Of a stretch of DNA of 64,000 nt, positions 27,654 to 36,048 are shown in pieces; position 1 is the first letter of the stretch; every line of letters starts with the position of its first letter. The notes beneath the pieces are model-generated. The model did not search any database. It was not told the origin of the DNA and was given only the letters and a program-made list of their open reading frames with translations. The position numbers and the translations under genes are program-made. The stretch comes from Nocardioides sp. PD653-B2 (GTDB taxonomy: Bacteria; Actinomycetota; Actinomycetes; Propionibacteriales; Nocardioidaceae): positions 1-64,000 of the forward strand of contig NZ_BDJE01000037.1 of NCBI RefSeq assembly GCF_002117935.1, written 5' to 3'.

Positions 27654-28484
27654 ATGTCCCGAGCACGCATCTTCCTGCGGCGGCACGTCGCCGCCATCCT
27701 CGCGATCACCCTGCTCCTGGGTGGCGGAGGAGTCGCGTACGGCGTCGCCGGTCACCAGGGCGGTGACCGGCCGTGGGCGAGCGCCCGGCACATCTACGCC
27801 TGTGTCGACCCCGACACCCGGGTCCTGAGCCGGACCCAGGTCGGCGACCCCTGTCCTCCCGGCGCGAAGAAGATCTCCTGGAACGTCACGGGCAAGACCG
27901 GCGCCCGGGGTCCGGTCGGACCTGCGGGTGCCGTCGGCGAGGCCGGGCCTGCCGGACCTGCCGGACCTGCCGGACCGGTGGGCCCGGCCGGCGCGGCGGG
28001 CACCAACGGCACGAACGGCACGAACGGCTCGAACGGCACGAACGGCACCGACGGCGCCGACGCGGTCTCCGAGTTCGCCGAGTTCTTCGCGCTGATGCCG
28101 CCGGACAACGCGGCCACGGTGGCGCCCGGCACGGACGTCGACTTCCCGCAGGACGGCCCGACCAGCGGTTCCATCACCAGGGCCGGCGACGACTCGTTCA
28201 CGCTGCCGGCCACCGGGACCTACCGGGTGTCGTTCTCGGTGTCGGTCAGCGAGGCGGGGCAGCTCATGTTGACCCTCAACGGCGCCGACCTGGCCTACAC
28301 GGTCGTCGGGCGGGCCACCGGCACCTCCCAGCTCACCGGGGAGGCGCTGGTGACGACCGTGGCCCCCGACGCGGTGCTGACCGTCCGCAACCCGGCGGGC
28401 AACCCGACCGCGCTCACCGTCACCCCGTTGGCGGGCGGCACGCGACCGGTCGGCGCCACCTTGATCATCCAGCAGCTGCGGTAG
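27654..28484 (+). CDS. collagen-like repeat surface protein with BclA-type C-terminal domain
   Basis: Exported protein of 276 aa. Residues 11-33 are a signal/anchor helix, followed by a conserved pre-collagen segment with two cysteines (HIYACV, DPCPPG, ISWN). Residues 80-136 hold about 19 uninterrupted Gly-X-Y triplets: GPA-type units first, then a GTN/GSN run. The last 130 residues (LPATGTYRVSFSV, LTLNGADL, VTTVAPDAVLTVRNP) look like the jelly-roll trimerisation head of BclA-like exosporium proteins. Good Shine-Dalgarno with 9-nt spacing. It probably forms a trimeric stalk on the cell surface. The asparagine/threonine triplets are potential glycosylation sites. Confidence 0.85.
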   Translation: MSRARIFLRRHVAAILAITLLLGGGGVAYGVAGHQGGDRPWASARHIYACVDPDTRVLSRTQVGDPCPPGAKKISWNVTGKTGARGPVGPAGAVGEAGPAGPAGPAGPVGPAGAAGTNGTNGTNGSNGTNGTDGADAVSEFAEFFALMPPDNAATVAPGTDVDFPQDGPTSGSITRAGDDSFTLPATGTYRVSFSVSVSEAGQLMLTLNGADLAYTVVGRATGTSQLTGEALVTTVAPDAVLTVRNPAGNPTALTVTPLAGGTRPVGATLIIQQLR

Positions 28485-28820
28485 TCAGAAGACCTGGGGA
28501 GGCTGCCCGGAGTCGCTCACCATCGGGCGCCCGGCAGCCTCCCAGTCGAGCATCCCGCCGTCGAGGTTGACGACGTCGTAGCCCTGCTCGGCCAGCCAGG
28601 CGACGACCTGGCTGGAGCGGCCGCCGACCTTGCACACCACCAGGGTCTGGCCACCGCCGACCTCGTCGAGCCGGTGGGGCAGCTCGTTCATCGGGATGTG
28701 CACGGCCCCCTCGATGTGGCCGTGCGCCCACTCGACCGGCTCGCGCACGTCGAGCACCGAGAGCTCCTCGGGCAGCGGGTCGGGCACGGCGTCGATCGAC
28801 ACGGTCGGGATCTGGCTCAT
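28485..28820 (-). CDS. single-domain rhodanese-like sulfurtransferase
   Basis: Protein of 111 aa with one rhodanese domain. The active-site loop is CKVGGRS with catalytic C63, and typical elements LDVREPVEWAHGHIEGAVHIP and NLDGGMLDW are present. The six-residue loop fits sulfurtransferase rather than Cdc25-type activity. It handles sulfane sulfur from thiosulfate or persulfides. The stop codon abuts the collagen-like gene stop. It lies just downstream (7 bp) of the Fpg/Nei gene and is probably co-transcribed with it. Confidence 0.92.
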   Translation of the reverse strand: MSQIPTVSIDAVPDPLPEELSVLDVREPVEWAHGHIEGAVHIPMNELPHRLDEVGGGQTLVVCKVGGRSSQVVAWLAEQGYDVVNLDGGMLDWEAAGRPMVSDSGQPPQVF

Positions 28821-28827
28821 CGGTATC

Positions 28828-29694
28828 TCATTTCAGGAGTCTGCTCATCCGGCGGTCGGCCAGGGGCTTGCCGCCGGTCTGGCAGGTGGGGCAGTACTGG
28901 AGGCTGGAGTCGGCGAACGACACCTCGCGCACGGTGTCACCGCAGACCGGGCACGGCTGGCCGGTCCTGCCGTGCACGGCGAGGTGGGACTTCTTCTCGC
29001 CCTTGAGCTCGCTGGCGTGCAGGCCGCGCGAGCGCTCGACCGCGTCGCCGAGGGTCGTGCGCAGGGCGTCGTACAGGGTCTGGAGCTCGTCGTCGGTCAG
29101 GCTGTTGGCCGGCTTGAACGGCGACATCCGCGCGGCGTGCAGGATCTCGTCGGAGTAGGCGTTGCCGATGCCGGCGATCGTGCTCTGGTAGCGGAGCACG
29201 CCCTTGAGCTGCTTGCGGCCCTCGCGCTCGAGGATCTCGCGGAACCGCTCCACGGTGAAGTCGTCGCCGAGCGGGTCCGGGCCGAGGCGGGCGATGCCGG
29301 GTACGTCCTGCGGGTCGCGCACGACGTAGGCCGCCAGGCTCTTGCGGGTGCCGGCCTCGGTGATGTCGAGCCCGGACTGGTCGTCGAGGACCACGCGCAG
29401 CGCGAGCGTCGACTTGGTGCTCGGCTTCGGCGGGATGGTCGGCACCTCGTCGCGCCAGCGCACCCAGCCCGCGCGGGCCAGGTGGAGGCAGAGATGGATG
29501 CCGGACGCCTCGATGTCGAGGAACTTGCCGTGCCGGCTCACGCCGTCGACCATCGTCCCCTCGAGGGCGGAGAGCGGCGGGTCGAAGGTCTTCAGGGCGC
29601 TGAACGCCGCGATGTGGATCTTCGCGATGGCATGCCCGTCGAGCCGGCCCCTCAGGTCGAGGGCCAGGGCTTCCACCTCGGGCAGCTCAGGCAC
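28828..29694 (-). CDS. Fpg/Nei family DNA glycosylase
   Basis: DNA repair glycosylase/AP lyase of 288 aa for oxidised bases. The N-terminus is PELPEVEALA, with catalytic Pro2 and Glu3 once the initiator Met is removed. The helix-2-turn-helix segment GIGNAYSDEILH is present, and a zinc finger CPVCG...CPTC closes the protein. Compared with classical MutM the loop composition differs, and actinobacteria carry several Nei-type paralogues, so Fpg versus Nei is left open. GTG start, leaderless (TAGACT 7 nt upstream on the minus strand). Confidence 0.93.
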   Translation of the reverse strand: MPELPEVEALALDLRGRLDGHAIAKIHIAAFSALKTFDPPLSALEGTMVDGVSRHGKFLDIEASGIHLCLHLARAGWVRWRDEVPTIPPKPSTKSTLALRVVLDDQSGLDITEAGTRKSLAAYVVRDPQDVPGIARLGPDPLGDDFTVERFREILEREGRKQLKGVLRYQSTIAGIGNAYSDEILHAARMSPFKPANSLTDDELQTLYDALRTTLGDAVERSRGLHASELKGEKKSHLAVHGRTGQPCPVCGDTVREVSFADSSLQYCPTCQTGGKPLADRRMSRLLK

Positions 29695-29753
29695 GCTCCC
29701 GAGTCTAGGCAGAACCGGTGACAGGGCTTGCCTCTCAGGCGCATCATGGAGGG

Positions 29754-30008
29754 GTGCCCGCCGTACGTCCGTTGCCGGAGACGGGGTCGATCTTCCTCGA
29801 CGCCCGCGGTGGCGACCGTGCCCTGCGGGTGTCGTGGCACCAGGAGTCCGGGCTCGTGGTGCTGTCCCTGTGGCGCGAGAACGTCTGCGCCGGGTCGTTC
29901 CGGCTCGCCATCGACGAGGTGCCCGACCTGATCGACCTGCTCCGGGCGGGGCTGGTCCGCTCCTACGAGGCCGCCCGCGACCGGATGGGCATCGTCGAGT
30001 CCGCTTGA
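29754..30008 (+). CDS. small conserved-looking protein of unknown function
   Basis: Protein of 84 aa without membrane segment or signal. It starts PAVRPLPETGSIFLDARGG and contains strand-like segments (LRVSWHQESG, VVLSLWREN) followed by helices (AIDEVPDLIDLL, RSYEAARDRM). The GTG at 29754 is 6 nt after CATCAT, a weak -10, which fits the leaderless pattern; GTG at 29718 is the alternative. It is divergent from the Fpg/Nei gene and upstream of the AAA+ gene. Family not recognised beyond a resemblance to short actinobacterial DUF proteins. Confidence 0.65.
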   Translation: MPAVRPLPETGSIFLDARGGDRALRVSWHQESGLVVLSLWRENVCAGSFRLAIDEVPDLIDLLRAGLVRSYEAARDRMGIVESA

Positions 30009-30098
30009 TCGTGGACGTCCCCAGCTGACCGGGGAAACCCGCCCGGCGTGCCGCCCCGCATCTACGGGAAACGCTAGACACCCGGATACCGTCCTGAC

Positions 30099-31304
30099 GT
30101 GGACCCGATCCGGAACCCGTACGCCCCGGGCGCGGGCCAGCGCCCGCCCGAGCTGGCCGGCCGCGACCGCGAGCTGGAGCAGTTCGAGGTCACCCTCGAG
30201 CGGGTGGCGGCGGGCCGGCCCGAGCGCAGCATGGTCCTCAGCGGCCTGCGCGGCGTCGGCAAGACGGTGCTGCTCAACGCGCTGCGCGGCCAGGCCGTCC
30301 GGCGGGCGTGGGGCACCGGCAAGATCGAAGCCCGGCCCGACCAGAGCATCCGGATCCCGGTGGCCCAGGCGGTGCACGCGGCGGTCCGTGAGGTGTCCCA
30401 CCGGCACCGCGACCCGGACCGGGTCGACGAGGTCGCCGGGGTGCTGAAGAGCTTCGCGCTGCGCACCGACGTCGAGGACCGCAAGGGCATGCGCTGGACG
30501 CCGCCCGTCGACGTGCCCGCCACCAAGGGCCGGGCCGACTCCGGTGACCTCGAGCTCGACCTGGTCGAGCTCTTCACCGACGTCGCCACCCTCGCCGGCG
30601 ACCTGGGTGTCGGCGTCGCACTGTTCGTCGACGAGATGCAGGACATCGCGATCCCCGAGCTCGCCGCGCTGTGCGGCGCCTGCCACGAGATCAGCCAGCA
30701 GAGCGCGCCGCTCCTGGTGGTCGGCGCCGGCCTCCCGCACCTCCCGGTCGCGCTCGCCGCGTCCAAGTCGTACGCCGAGCGCCTCTTCCGCTACGTCTCC
30801 GTGGACCGGCTGCCGCGCGAGATGGCCGACCGCGCCTGGCGGGTGCCGGCCGGGACCGAGGACGTCGCCTTCGAGGACGCGGCGCTCGACGAGCTCTACC
30901 GGCTGACCGACGGCTACCCCTACTTCGTGCAGGCCTACGGCAAGGTCACCTGGGACGCCGCGGTCGGCTCGCCGATCCGCGTCGCCGACGTGCTCGAGGC
31001 CGCACCCGAGGCGGAGGCCGAGCTGGCGGTCGGCTTCTTCGGCGCCCGCTACGACCGGGCGACCCCGGCCGAGCGCGACTACATGACCGCGATGGCCGAC
31101 CTCGGCGCCGACCGGGGGACGGGCGAGGTGGACGGCCCGATCTCGACCGCCGACGTCGCGAAGCACCTCGACCGCAAGCCGCAGTCGCTGAGCCCCGCGC
31201 GCGACGGGCTGATCAAGAAGGGCCTCGTCTTCTCCGCCGAGCGGGGGAGCGTCGCCTTCACGGTGCCCCACTTCGGCAAGTTCCTGAGGTCGCGAGCAGT
31301 CTGA
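30099..31304 (+). CDS. AAA+ ATPase (Orc1/archaeal-ATPase-like)
   Basis: Protein of 401 aa. Walker A is SGLRGVGKT near residue 47, Walker B is VALFVDEMQD near 175, and a sensor-like segment LLVVGAGLPHLP follows. The C-terminal 100 residues look like a winged helix (STADVAKHLDRKPQSLSPARDGLIKKGLV). This architecture is that of STAND/Orc-like ATP-binding proteins with a DNA-binding tail. The biological role is unknown. The GTG start is leaderless (TACCGT at 30087-30092). The promoter-to-start segment is nearly identical to that of aat. Confidence 0.82.
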   Translation: MDPIRNPYAPGAGQRPPELAGRDRELEQFEVTLERVAAGRPERSMVLSGLRGVGKTVLLNALRGQAVRRAWGTGKIEARPDQSIRIPVAQAVHAAVREVSHRHRDPDRVDEVAGVLKSFALRTDVEDRKGMRWTPPVDVPATKGRADSGDLELDLVELFTDVATLAGDLGVGVALFVDEMQDIAIPELAALCGACHEISQQSAPLLVVGAGLPHLPVALAASKSYAERLFRYVSVDRLPREMADRAWRVPAGTEDVAFEDAALDELYRLTDGYPYFVQAYGKVTWDAAVGSPIRVADVLEAAPEAEAELAVGFFGARYDRATPAERDYMTAMADLGADRGTGEVDGPISTADVAKHLDRKPQSLSPARDGLIKKGLVFSAERGSVAFTVPHFGKFLRSRAV

Positions 31305-31358
31305 CGGTCCACCACCGCCGACGCGGGGATCGCGCGGCGCACCCCCTACGATCGGCCG

Positions 31359-32996
31359 GTGAGCGCAACCCTGGTCGCCAAGAACCTGGCCGGCGGCCAC
31401 GGCCACCGCACCCTCTTCGAGGGCCTCGACCTGACGGTCGCGCCCGGCGACGTGGTCGGTGTCGTCGGCGCCAACGGAGCCGGCAAGTCCACGCTGCTGC
31501 GGATCCTGGCCGGCGACCTCGAGGCCCTCGACGGCACCGTGTCGACCGCGCCGTCCGACGCGTTCGTCGGCTGGCTGCCCCAGGAGCACGAGCGGATCGT
31601 CGGCGAGACCGTCGCGGCGTACGTCGCCCGCCGCACCGGCGCGACCGGCGCCACGACCGCGATGGAGGCGACGGCCGAGGCGCTCGGGTCGGGCGAGCCC
31701 GGGGCCGACGACGCGTACGCCGCGGCCTTCGACCGCTGGATGGCCAGCGGTGCCGCCGACCTCGACGAGCGGATCGCCCCGATGCTGGCCGACCTCGGGC
31801 TCGACGTCGGCCCCGACGCCTTGATGACGTCGCTGTCCGGAGGTCAGGCGGCCCGGGCCGCGCTGGCGGCGCTGCTGCTGAGCCGCTTCGACGTCGTCCT
31901 CCTCGACGAGCCCACCAACGACCTCGACCTCGCCGGCCTCGAGCGGCTGGAGGCGTTCGTGCGCGGGCTGCGCGCCGGCGTCGTGCTCGTCTCGCACGAC
32001 CGCGAGTTCCTCGCCCGTTGCGTCACCCGGATCGTCGAGCTCGACCTCGCGCAGCAGCAGGTGAGCGTCTACGACGGCGGCTACGACGCGTTCCTCGAGG
32101 AGCGTGCGGTGGCGAGGAGGCACGCCCGGGAGGCCTACGACGAGTACGCCGACAAGAAGGCGGACCTCGTGTCCCGCGCCCGGACCCAGCGCGAGTGGAG
32201 CTCCCAGGGCGTCCGCAACGCGATGAAGAAGAGCCCCGACAACGACAAGATCCGGCGCAAGGCGGCCACCGAGTCGTCGGAGAAGCAGGCCCAGAAGGTG
32301 CGCCAGATGGAGTCGCGCATCGCCCGGCTCGAGGAGGTCGAGGAGCCGCGCAAGGAGTGGGTGCTGCAGTTCAGCATCGGTGCCGCGCCCCGGTCGAGCT
32401 CCGTGGTCGCGACCCTCAACGAGGCGACGGTCCAGCGCGGCGACTTCCGGTTCGGGCCCGCGTCGCTGCAGGTCGACGCGCGTGAGCGGATCGGCATCGT
32501 CGGACCCAACGGGGCCGGCAAGACCACGCTGATCGGGCTGCTCCTGGGGCGGATCGCGCCCGACACCGGCACCACCGGACTGGGCGCGTCGGTCGCCATC
32601 GGCGAGATCGACCAGGCGCGCACCGGCCTCGCCGAGGACCTGCCGCTCGGCGACGCGGTCGAGGCCCAGCTGCCGGAGCTCGCGCCGGGCGACGTACGCA
32701 CCCTGCTGGCGAAGTTCGGTCTGAAGGCCGACCAGGTCGCGAGCACCGTCGGCCGGCTCTCGCCCGGGGAGCGGACCCGCGCCGCGCTGGCGTTGCTCCA
32801 GGGCCGCGGCGTCAACCTGCTCGTGCTCGACGAACCGACCAACCACCTCGACCTGCCGGCGATCGAGCAGCTCGAGGACGCGCTGGCGAGCTATGACGGC
32901 GCGCTCCTCCTGGTGTCGCACGACCGGCGGCTCCTCGACAACGTCAGCCTCGACCGACGGTGGCGGGTCGAGGCGGGCGTGGTCACCCAGGAGTAG
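31359..32996 (+). CDS. ABC-F family ATPase (ribosome-associated/antibiotic-resistance type)
   Basis: Soluble protein of 545 aa with two ABC cassettes and no membrane domain. Walker A motifs are GANGAGKST and GPNGAGKTT, signatures are LSGGQ and the variant LSPGE, and Walker B motifs are LLDEPTND and LDEPTNH. A charged linker of about 90 residues between cassettes (DKKADLVSRARTQREW onward) corresponds to the P-site tRNA interaction region. ABC-F proteins act on the ribosome, as translation factors or by displacing antibiotics. Which applies here is not deducible. GTG start leaderless (TACGAT at 31347-31352). Confidence 0.93.
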   Translation: MSATLVAKNLAGGHGHRTLFEGLDLTVAPGDVVGVVGANGAGKSTLLRILAGDLEALDGTVSTAPSDAFVGWLPQEHERIVGETVAAYVARRTGATGATTAMEATAEALGSGEPGADDAYAAAFDRWMASGAADLDERIAPMLADLGLDVGPDALMTSLSGGQAARAALAALLLSRFDVVLLDEPTNDLDLAGLERLEAFVRGLRAGVVLVSHDREFLARCVTRIVELDLAQQQVSVYDGGYDAFLEERAVARRHAREAYDEYADKKADLVSRARTQREWSSQGVRNAMKKSPDNDKIRRKAATESSEKQAQKVRQMESRIARLEEVEEPRKEWVLQFSIGAAPRSSSVVATLNEATVQRGDFRFGPASLQVDARERIGIVGPNGAGKTTLIGLLLGRIAPDTGTTGLGASVAIGEIDQARTGLAEDLPLGDAVEAQLPELAPGDVRTLLAKFGLKADQVASTVGRLSPGERTRAALALLQGRGVNLLVLDEPTNHLDLPAIEQLEDALASYDGALLLVSHDRRLLDNVSLDRRWRVEAGVVTQE

Positions 32997-33053
32997 CGCA
33001 CGCCACGTGGATCTTCCACCCGAACGGGTGCCGGGGCGGCCACAATGGGGAGC

Positions 33054-33848
33054 ATGAGGCCGCAGGTCGTCGCTCACCGCGGCGCGAGCCACGACAACGC
33101 CGAGCACACCCTGCGGGCGTACGTCGCGGCGCTCGACGACGGCGCCGACGGGCTCGAGTGCGACGTCCGCCTGACCGCCGACGGACACCTCGTCTGCGTC
33201 CACGACCGCGACCTGCGCCGTACGGCGAGCATCCGCGGGCTGGTCTCGACGATGGAGCTCGCCGACCTCGACCAGCTGGACTTCTCCTCCTGGAAGAACC
33301 CGTGGAACGACCTCGACGACGAGGCGCCGGTGCGCGACGAGCGGCTCGACAAGGTGCTCACGCTGCGCACCCTCCTCGAGGTCGTCGCCGACTACGACCG
33401 CCGGGTCGAGATCGCGATCGAGACCAAGCACCCCACGCGCTACAGCGGCCTGGTCGAGCGCCGCCTCGTCGAGCAGCTGCGGCACCTGGGCTGGGACCGG
33501 ATCGGCTCGCCGGCCCGGGTGATGAGCTTCTCCTGGACGGCCCTGCAGCGGGTCGAGCGGCTCGCCCCTGCGGTGCCGCTGGTGATGCTCCTCGACACCG
33601 CCCGGCAGTGGCCGATGATGCGCCGCATGATCGGGCCGGACTGGATCGTCGGTCCGGGCGTCCAGGTCCTCACCGACCACCCGCGCCTGGGGCCGCGGAT
33701 CACCCGCAGCGGGCACGACATGCACGTGTGGACGGTGAACACCCAGACCGAGCTCGAGCTCTGCCTCGAGCTCGGCGTGAAGGCGGTCATCTCCGACCGC
33801 CCGGCCTACATGCTCGACCTGCTGGAGCAGCGCGAGGCCGGTGGTTGA
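33054..33848 (+). CDS. glycerophosphodiester phosphodiesterase
   Basis: TIM-barrel phosphodiesterase of 264 aa hydrolysing glycerophosphodiesters to glycerol-3-phosphate. Active-site landmarks are AHRGASHDNAEHTL, LECDVRLTADGHLVCVHD and IETKHP. There is no signal peptide, so it is cytosolic. The ATG at 33054 lies 7 nt after CACAAT, a leaderless fit; an in-frame ATG three codons earlier overlaps that hexamer. The TGA is inside the left arm of a 15-bp hairpin that probably terminates transcription, so the gene end has been shaped by a repeat. Confidence 0.92.
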   Translation: MRPQVVAHRGASHDNAEHTLRAYVAALDDGADGLECDVRLTADGHLVCVHDRDLRRTASIRGLVSTMELADLDQLDFSSWKNPWNDLDDEAPVRDERLDKVLTLRTLLEVVADYDRRVEIAIETKHPTRYSGLVERRLVEQLRHLGWDRIGSPARVMSFSWTALQRVERLAPAVPLVMLLDTARQWPMMRRMIGPDWIVGPGVQVLTDHPRLGPRITRSGHDMHVWTVNTQTELELCLELGVKAVISDRPAYMLDLLEQREAGG

Positions 33849-33881
33849 GGAGGGACGACGTCCTGTCTCCCCAACCACCGG
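33838..33881. repeat. 15-bp-stem hairpin made of ccggtggttgag-type arms
   Basis: Left arm ccggtggttgaggag (33838-33852), right arm ctccccaaccaccgg (33867-33881), one mismatch. A small inner ggac/gtcc stem lies within the loop. It contains the stop codon of the phosphodiesterase gene. Likely a terminator derived from a dispersed repeat. Confidence 0.75.
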
Positions 33882-33919
33882 CTCGGCACCGCTGGCGCGA
33901 CCCCGATAGGTTCAGGGCC

Positions 33920-34867
33920 ATGGCGAAGAAGTCCCGCACCAAGGCCCGTGACCAGCAGACCGAGCCTGTCGAGGGCGCGGTCGGACCGCGTCAGCCCTGC
34001 CCCTGCGGCTCGGGCAAGCGGTACAAGGCCTGCCACGGTGCCGCCGGTGGCGCCCCCGACGTGTTCGTCGCCCGGCCCTTCGAGGGCATGCCGTCCGAGT
34101 GCGACGTGGTGGCGCTGCGCGAGCTGGTCCCGGCGGCCACCGCGATGCTGACGCTCGCGGACCACCCCGACCAGGTCGTGAAGCTCTGCTCGATGCTGCC
34201 CATGGCCGCACCGGCGATGGTGCGCGACAGCGGTGAGATCTGGCTCGGGCTCCAGGTCCAGCACAACTTCGGCGACCCCGCCCGCGACCTCGGCGCCGTG
34301 CTCACCGCCGCGCTCGCCGCGTCGGAGCCCGGCATCGTCGGCCTGACGACCCCTCCCGGCGAGGGACCGCGGCTCCAGGACCTGATCACCGACGAGTCGC
34401 TCACGATCACCGTCCACGACGGGTTCGACTACTGGATCTCGGACGTCGACGCGGACGAGCGGGCCGACATGGCCGCCGCGCTCGAGCAGGCCAACGACTC
34501 TGTGACGCCGACCGCCAAGCTCACGTCCGTCGAAGCGGCGTACTGGACCAACGTCGGCCCCAAGGAGCACCTGCGCTGGGTGATGCCCGAGCCCGAGGAC
34601 CAGCTCCTCGACGCGCTCGCCCGCCTGCACGCGGCCGGCAAGGACGAGCTCGTCGCGGGCTCGCGGTTCGTGGGTATGTTCCGCGCCCACGGGCTCCTGG
34701 CGCCGGTCTGGGACCTCCCGGTCGGCACCGGGCCCGAGCCGCTGGAGGAGCCCGCGGAGCGCTTCGCGGCCGACCTCGCCGCGGCGCTCGCCGACACCTC
34801 CGACCTCACGCCCGAGCAGCGCGCCGCCCGGTCGGGTCTGGCGAACCGCCAGGTCACCATCAGGTGA
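33920..34867 (+). CDS. SEC-C motif protein, DUF5926-like
   Basis: Protein of 315 aa. A SEC-C zinc motif lies near the N-terminus (PCPCGSGKRYKACHG, residues about 24-38), as at the end of SecA, where it binds zinc and SecB. The rest is an all-soluble domain found in actinobacterial homologues, without known activity. Lys/Arg-rich first 20 residues. Leaderless: TAGGTT (33907-33912) 7 nt before the ATG. It is followed by a 13-bp-stem terminator shared with the convergent cyclase gene. Confidence 0.85.
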   Translation: MAKKSRTKARDQQTEPVEGAVGPRQPCPCGSGKRYKACHGAAGGAPDVFVARPFEGMPSECDVVALRELVPAATAMLTLADHPDQVVKLCSMLPMAAPAMVRDSGEIWLGLQVQHNFGDPARDLGAVLTAALAASEPGIVGLTTPPGEGPRLQDLITDESLTITVHDGFDYWISDVDADERADMAAALEQANDSVTPTAKLTSVEAAYWTNVGPKEHLRWVMPEPEDQLLDALARLHAAGKDELVAGSRFVGMFRAHGLLAPVWDLPVGTGPEPLEEPAERFAADLAAALADTSDLTPEQRAARSGLANRQVTIR

Positions 34868-34946
34868 ATCCGCCGGGCGACGCGAATCACGCCCGTGAGG
34901 CGGCGTGTGAGTTGTCTCGGCCACCCCTCGCCCCGTAGATTCGCAA

Positions 34947-34988
34947 CGCTCGGTCGTTGTCGCGTCCCCCGTCGGCAACGGCCGAGCG
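34947..34988. terminator. bidirectional terminator hairpin
   Basis: Arms cgctcggtcgttg (34947-34959) and caacggccgagcg (34976-34988), 13 bp with a single wobble. It lies between the converging SEC-C and cyclase genes, with a T-containing stretch on the right side. Confidence 0.65.
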
Positions 34989-35001
34989 CCTTGCATTTCG
35001 G

Positions 35002-36048
35002 CTAGCCGGAGGTCCGGCGGAGCACCCACGGCTGGAGCCGGGCGTAGCCCTTCACCGGCGTACGCCGGGTCCGACGGAACGTGTACGCCGCGCCCGGGTC
35101 GGCCGGTGTCTCCTCGTCCTCCTCGCGGCGACCGGAGAGCTCCTCGTAGACGCCCCGGTCGGCCAGCACCGTGCCCGGCCGCGCGACCGAGGTCAGCCGG
35201 GCCGCGATGTTGACGGTCGGGCCGAAGACGTCGCCGAGGCGGCTCACGACGTTGCCGTGGGCGAGCCCGGCCCGCACCGACGGGAACGGGTCGCGGTCGT
35301 CGGCGCCCCGCTCGGTCATCAGCAGCGCGATCTCCGCCGCGTCGGCGACCCGGTCGGCGACGAAGAGCACCTCGTCGCCGATGGTCTTGATGATCCGGCC
35401 CCCGTGGTCGACGACCAGGCCGGTCGCCTCGTCCTCGAAGTGCTCGAGCCAGCCGACCAGCTCGGCCTCGTCGAGGTTCTTGCTGCGGGAGGTGTAGCCG
35501 ACGATGTCGACGAAGCAGACGGTCAGCGGGCTGGCCGTCGAGCCGGCCGACTCGACCGAGAGCGACCGGCCGGTGGCGCTCGCGAGGTGGCGGCGCCAGA
35601 TGTAGGACTGCAGCGACTCGACGCGGGGGAGCACCGACATCGAGAGCTCGGTCAGCCGGCGGTCGGGGTCGTCGCTCTCGGTCGCGATGTCGGCCAGCAG
35701 CGAGGTCTGCCACTCGGCGAGGCGCGCGAAGCTGCGGCCCCAGGTGCGCACCAGCGCCGCCTGCGAGTCGGGCCCGAGGATCCCGAGCTCCATCAGGTCC
35801 TTGGTGAGCTCGAGCGCCTCGACGTCGGCGTCGGTGAACGCCACGTCGGCGTCGTCGGTCCGCGCGAAGCCCAGCAGCCGCCACAGCTGCTCGGCCACCT
35901 CGAGGGGCACCCCGGCCCGCTCGGCGACCTGGACCCGGGTGAGGTGGGGCGCCGCGCCGAGCAGCAGCTCCTCGACGGCCTCCTGCGCGCCGGCGGCGGG
36001 GGGCTGCTCGGGCTCGGCAGTGCTGTCCGGGGTCGTCAGGGTCGTCAG
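35002..36048 (-). CDS. class III adenylate/guanylate cyclase with N-terminal regulatory domain; probable CTG start
   Basis: Catalytic domain in the C-terminal half: metal aspartates in FVDIVGYT and IGDEV, the adenine-type lysine in IIKTIGDE, and the transition-state Asn/Arg in FGPTVNIAARL, so an active homodimeric cyclase making cAMP is likely. The N-terminal half resembles the regulatory domain of mycobacterial Rv1264-type cyclases. The only ATG/GTG/TTG start in frame (GTG at 35910) would cut this domain in two. Coding-type sequence (VQVAERAGVPLEVAEQLW) continues upstream to a CTG at 36048 that overlaps the preceding stop as CTGA, mimicking the ATGA/GTGA overlaps elsewhere. The catalytic call is firm, the start is tentative. 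Confidence 0.8.
   Translation of the reverse strand: MTTLTTPDSTAEPEQPPAAGAQEAVEELLLGAAPHLTRVQVAERAGVPLEVAEQLWRLLGFARTDDADVAFTDADVEALELTKDLMELGILGPDSQAALVRTWGRSFARLAEWQTSLLADIATESDDPDRRLTELSMSVLPRVESLQSYIWRRHLASATGRSLSVESAGSTASPLTVCFVDIVGYTSRSKNLDEAELVGWLEHFEDEATGLVVDHGGRIIKTIGDEVLFVADRVADAAEIALLMTERGADDRDPFPSVRAGLAHGNVVSRLGDVFGPTVNIAARLTSVARPGTVLADRGVYEELSGRREEDEETPADPGAAYTFRRTRRTPVKGYARLQPWVLRRTSG

Noticed and set aside
29652..33878. A 1408-codon open frame on the minus strand
   Set aside because: It is the antisense of several strong plus-strand genes (AAA+, ABC-F, GDPD). The composition is that of a high-GC shadow frame with no domain.
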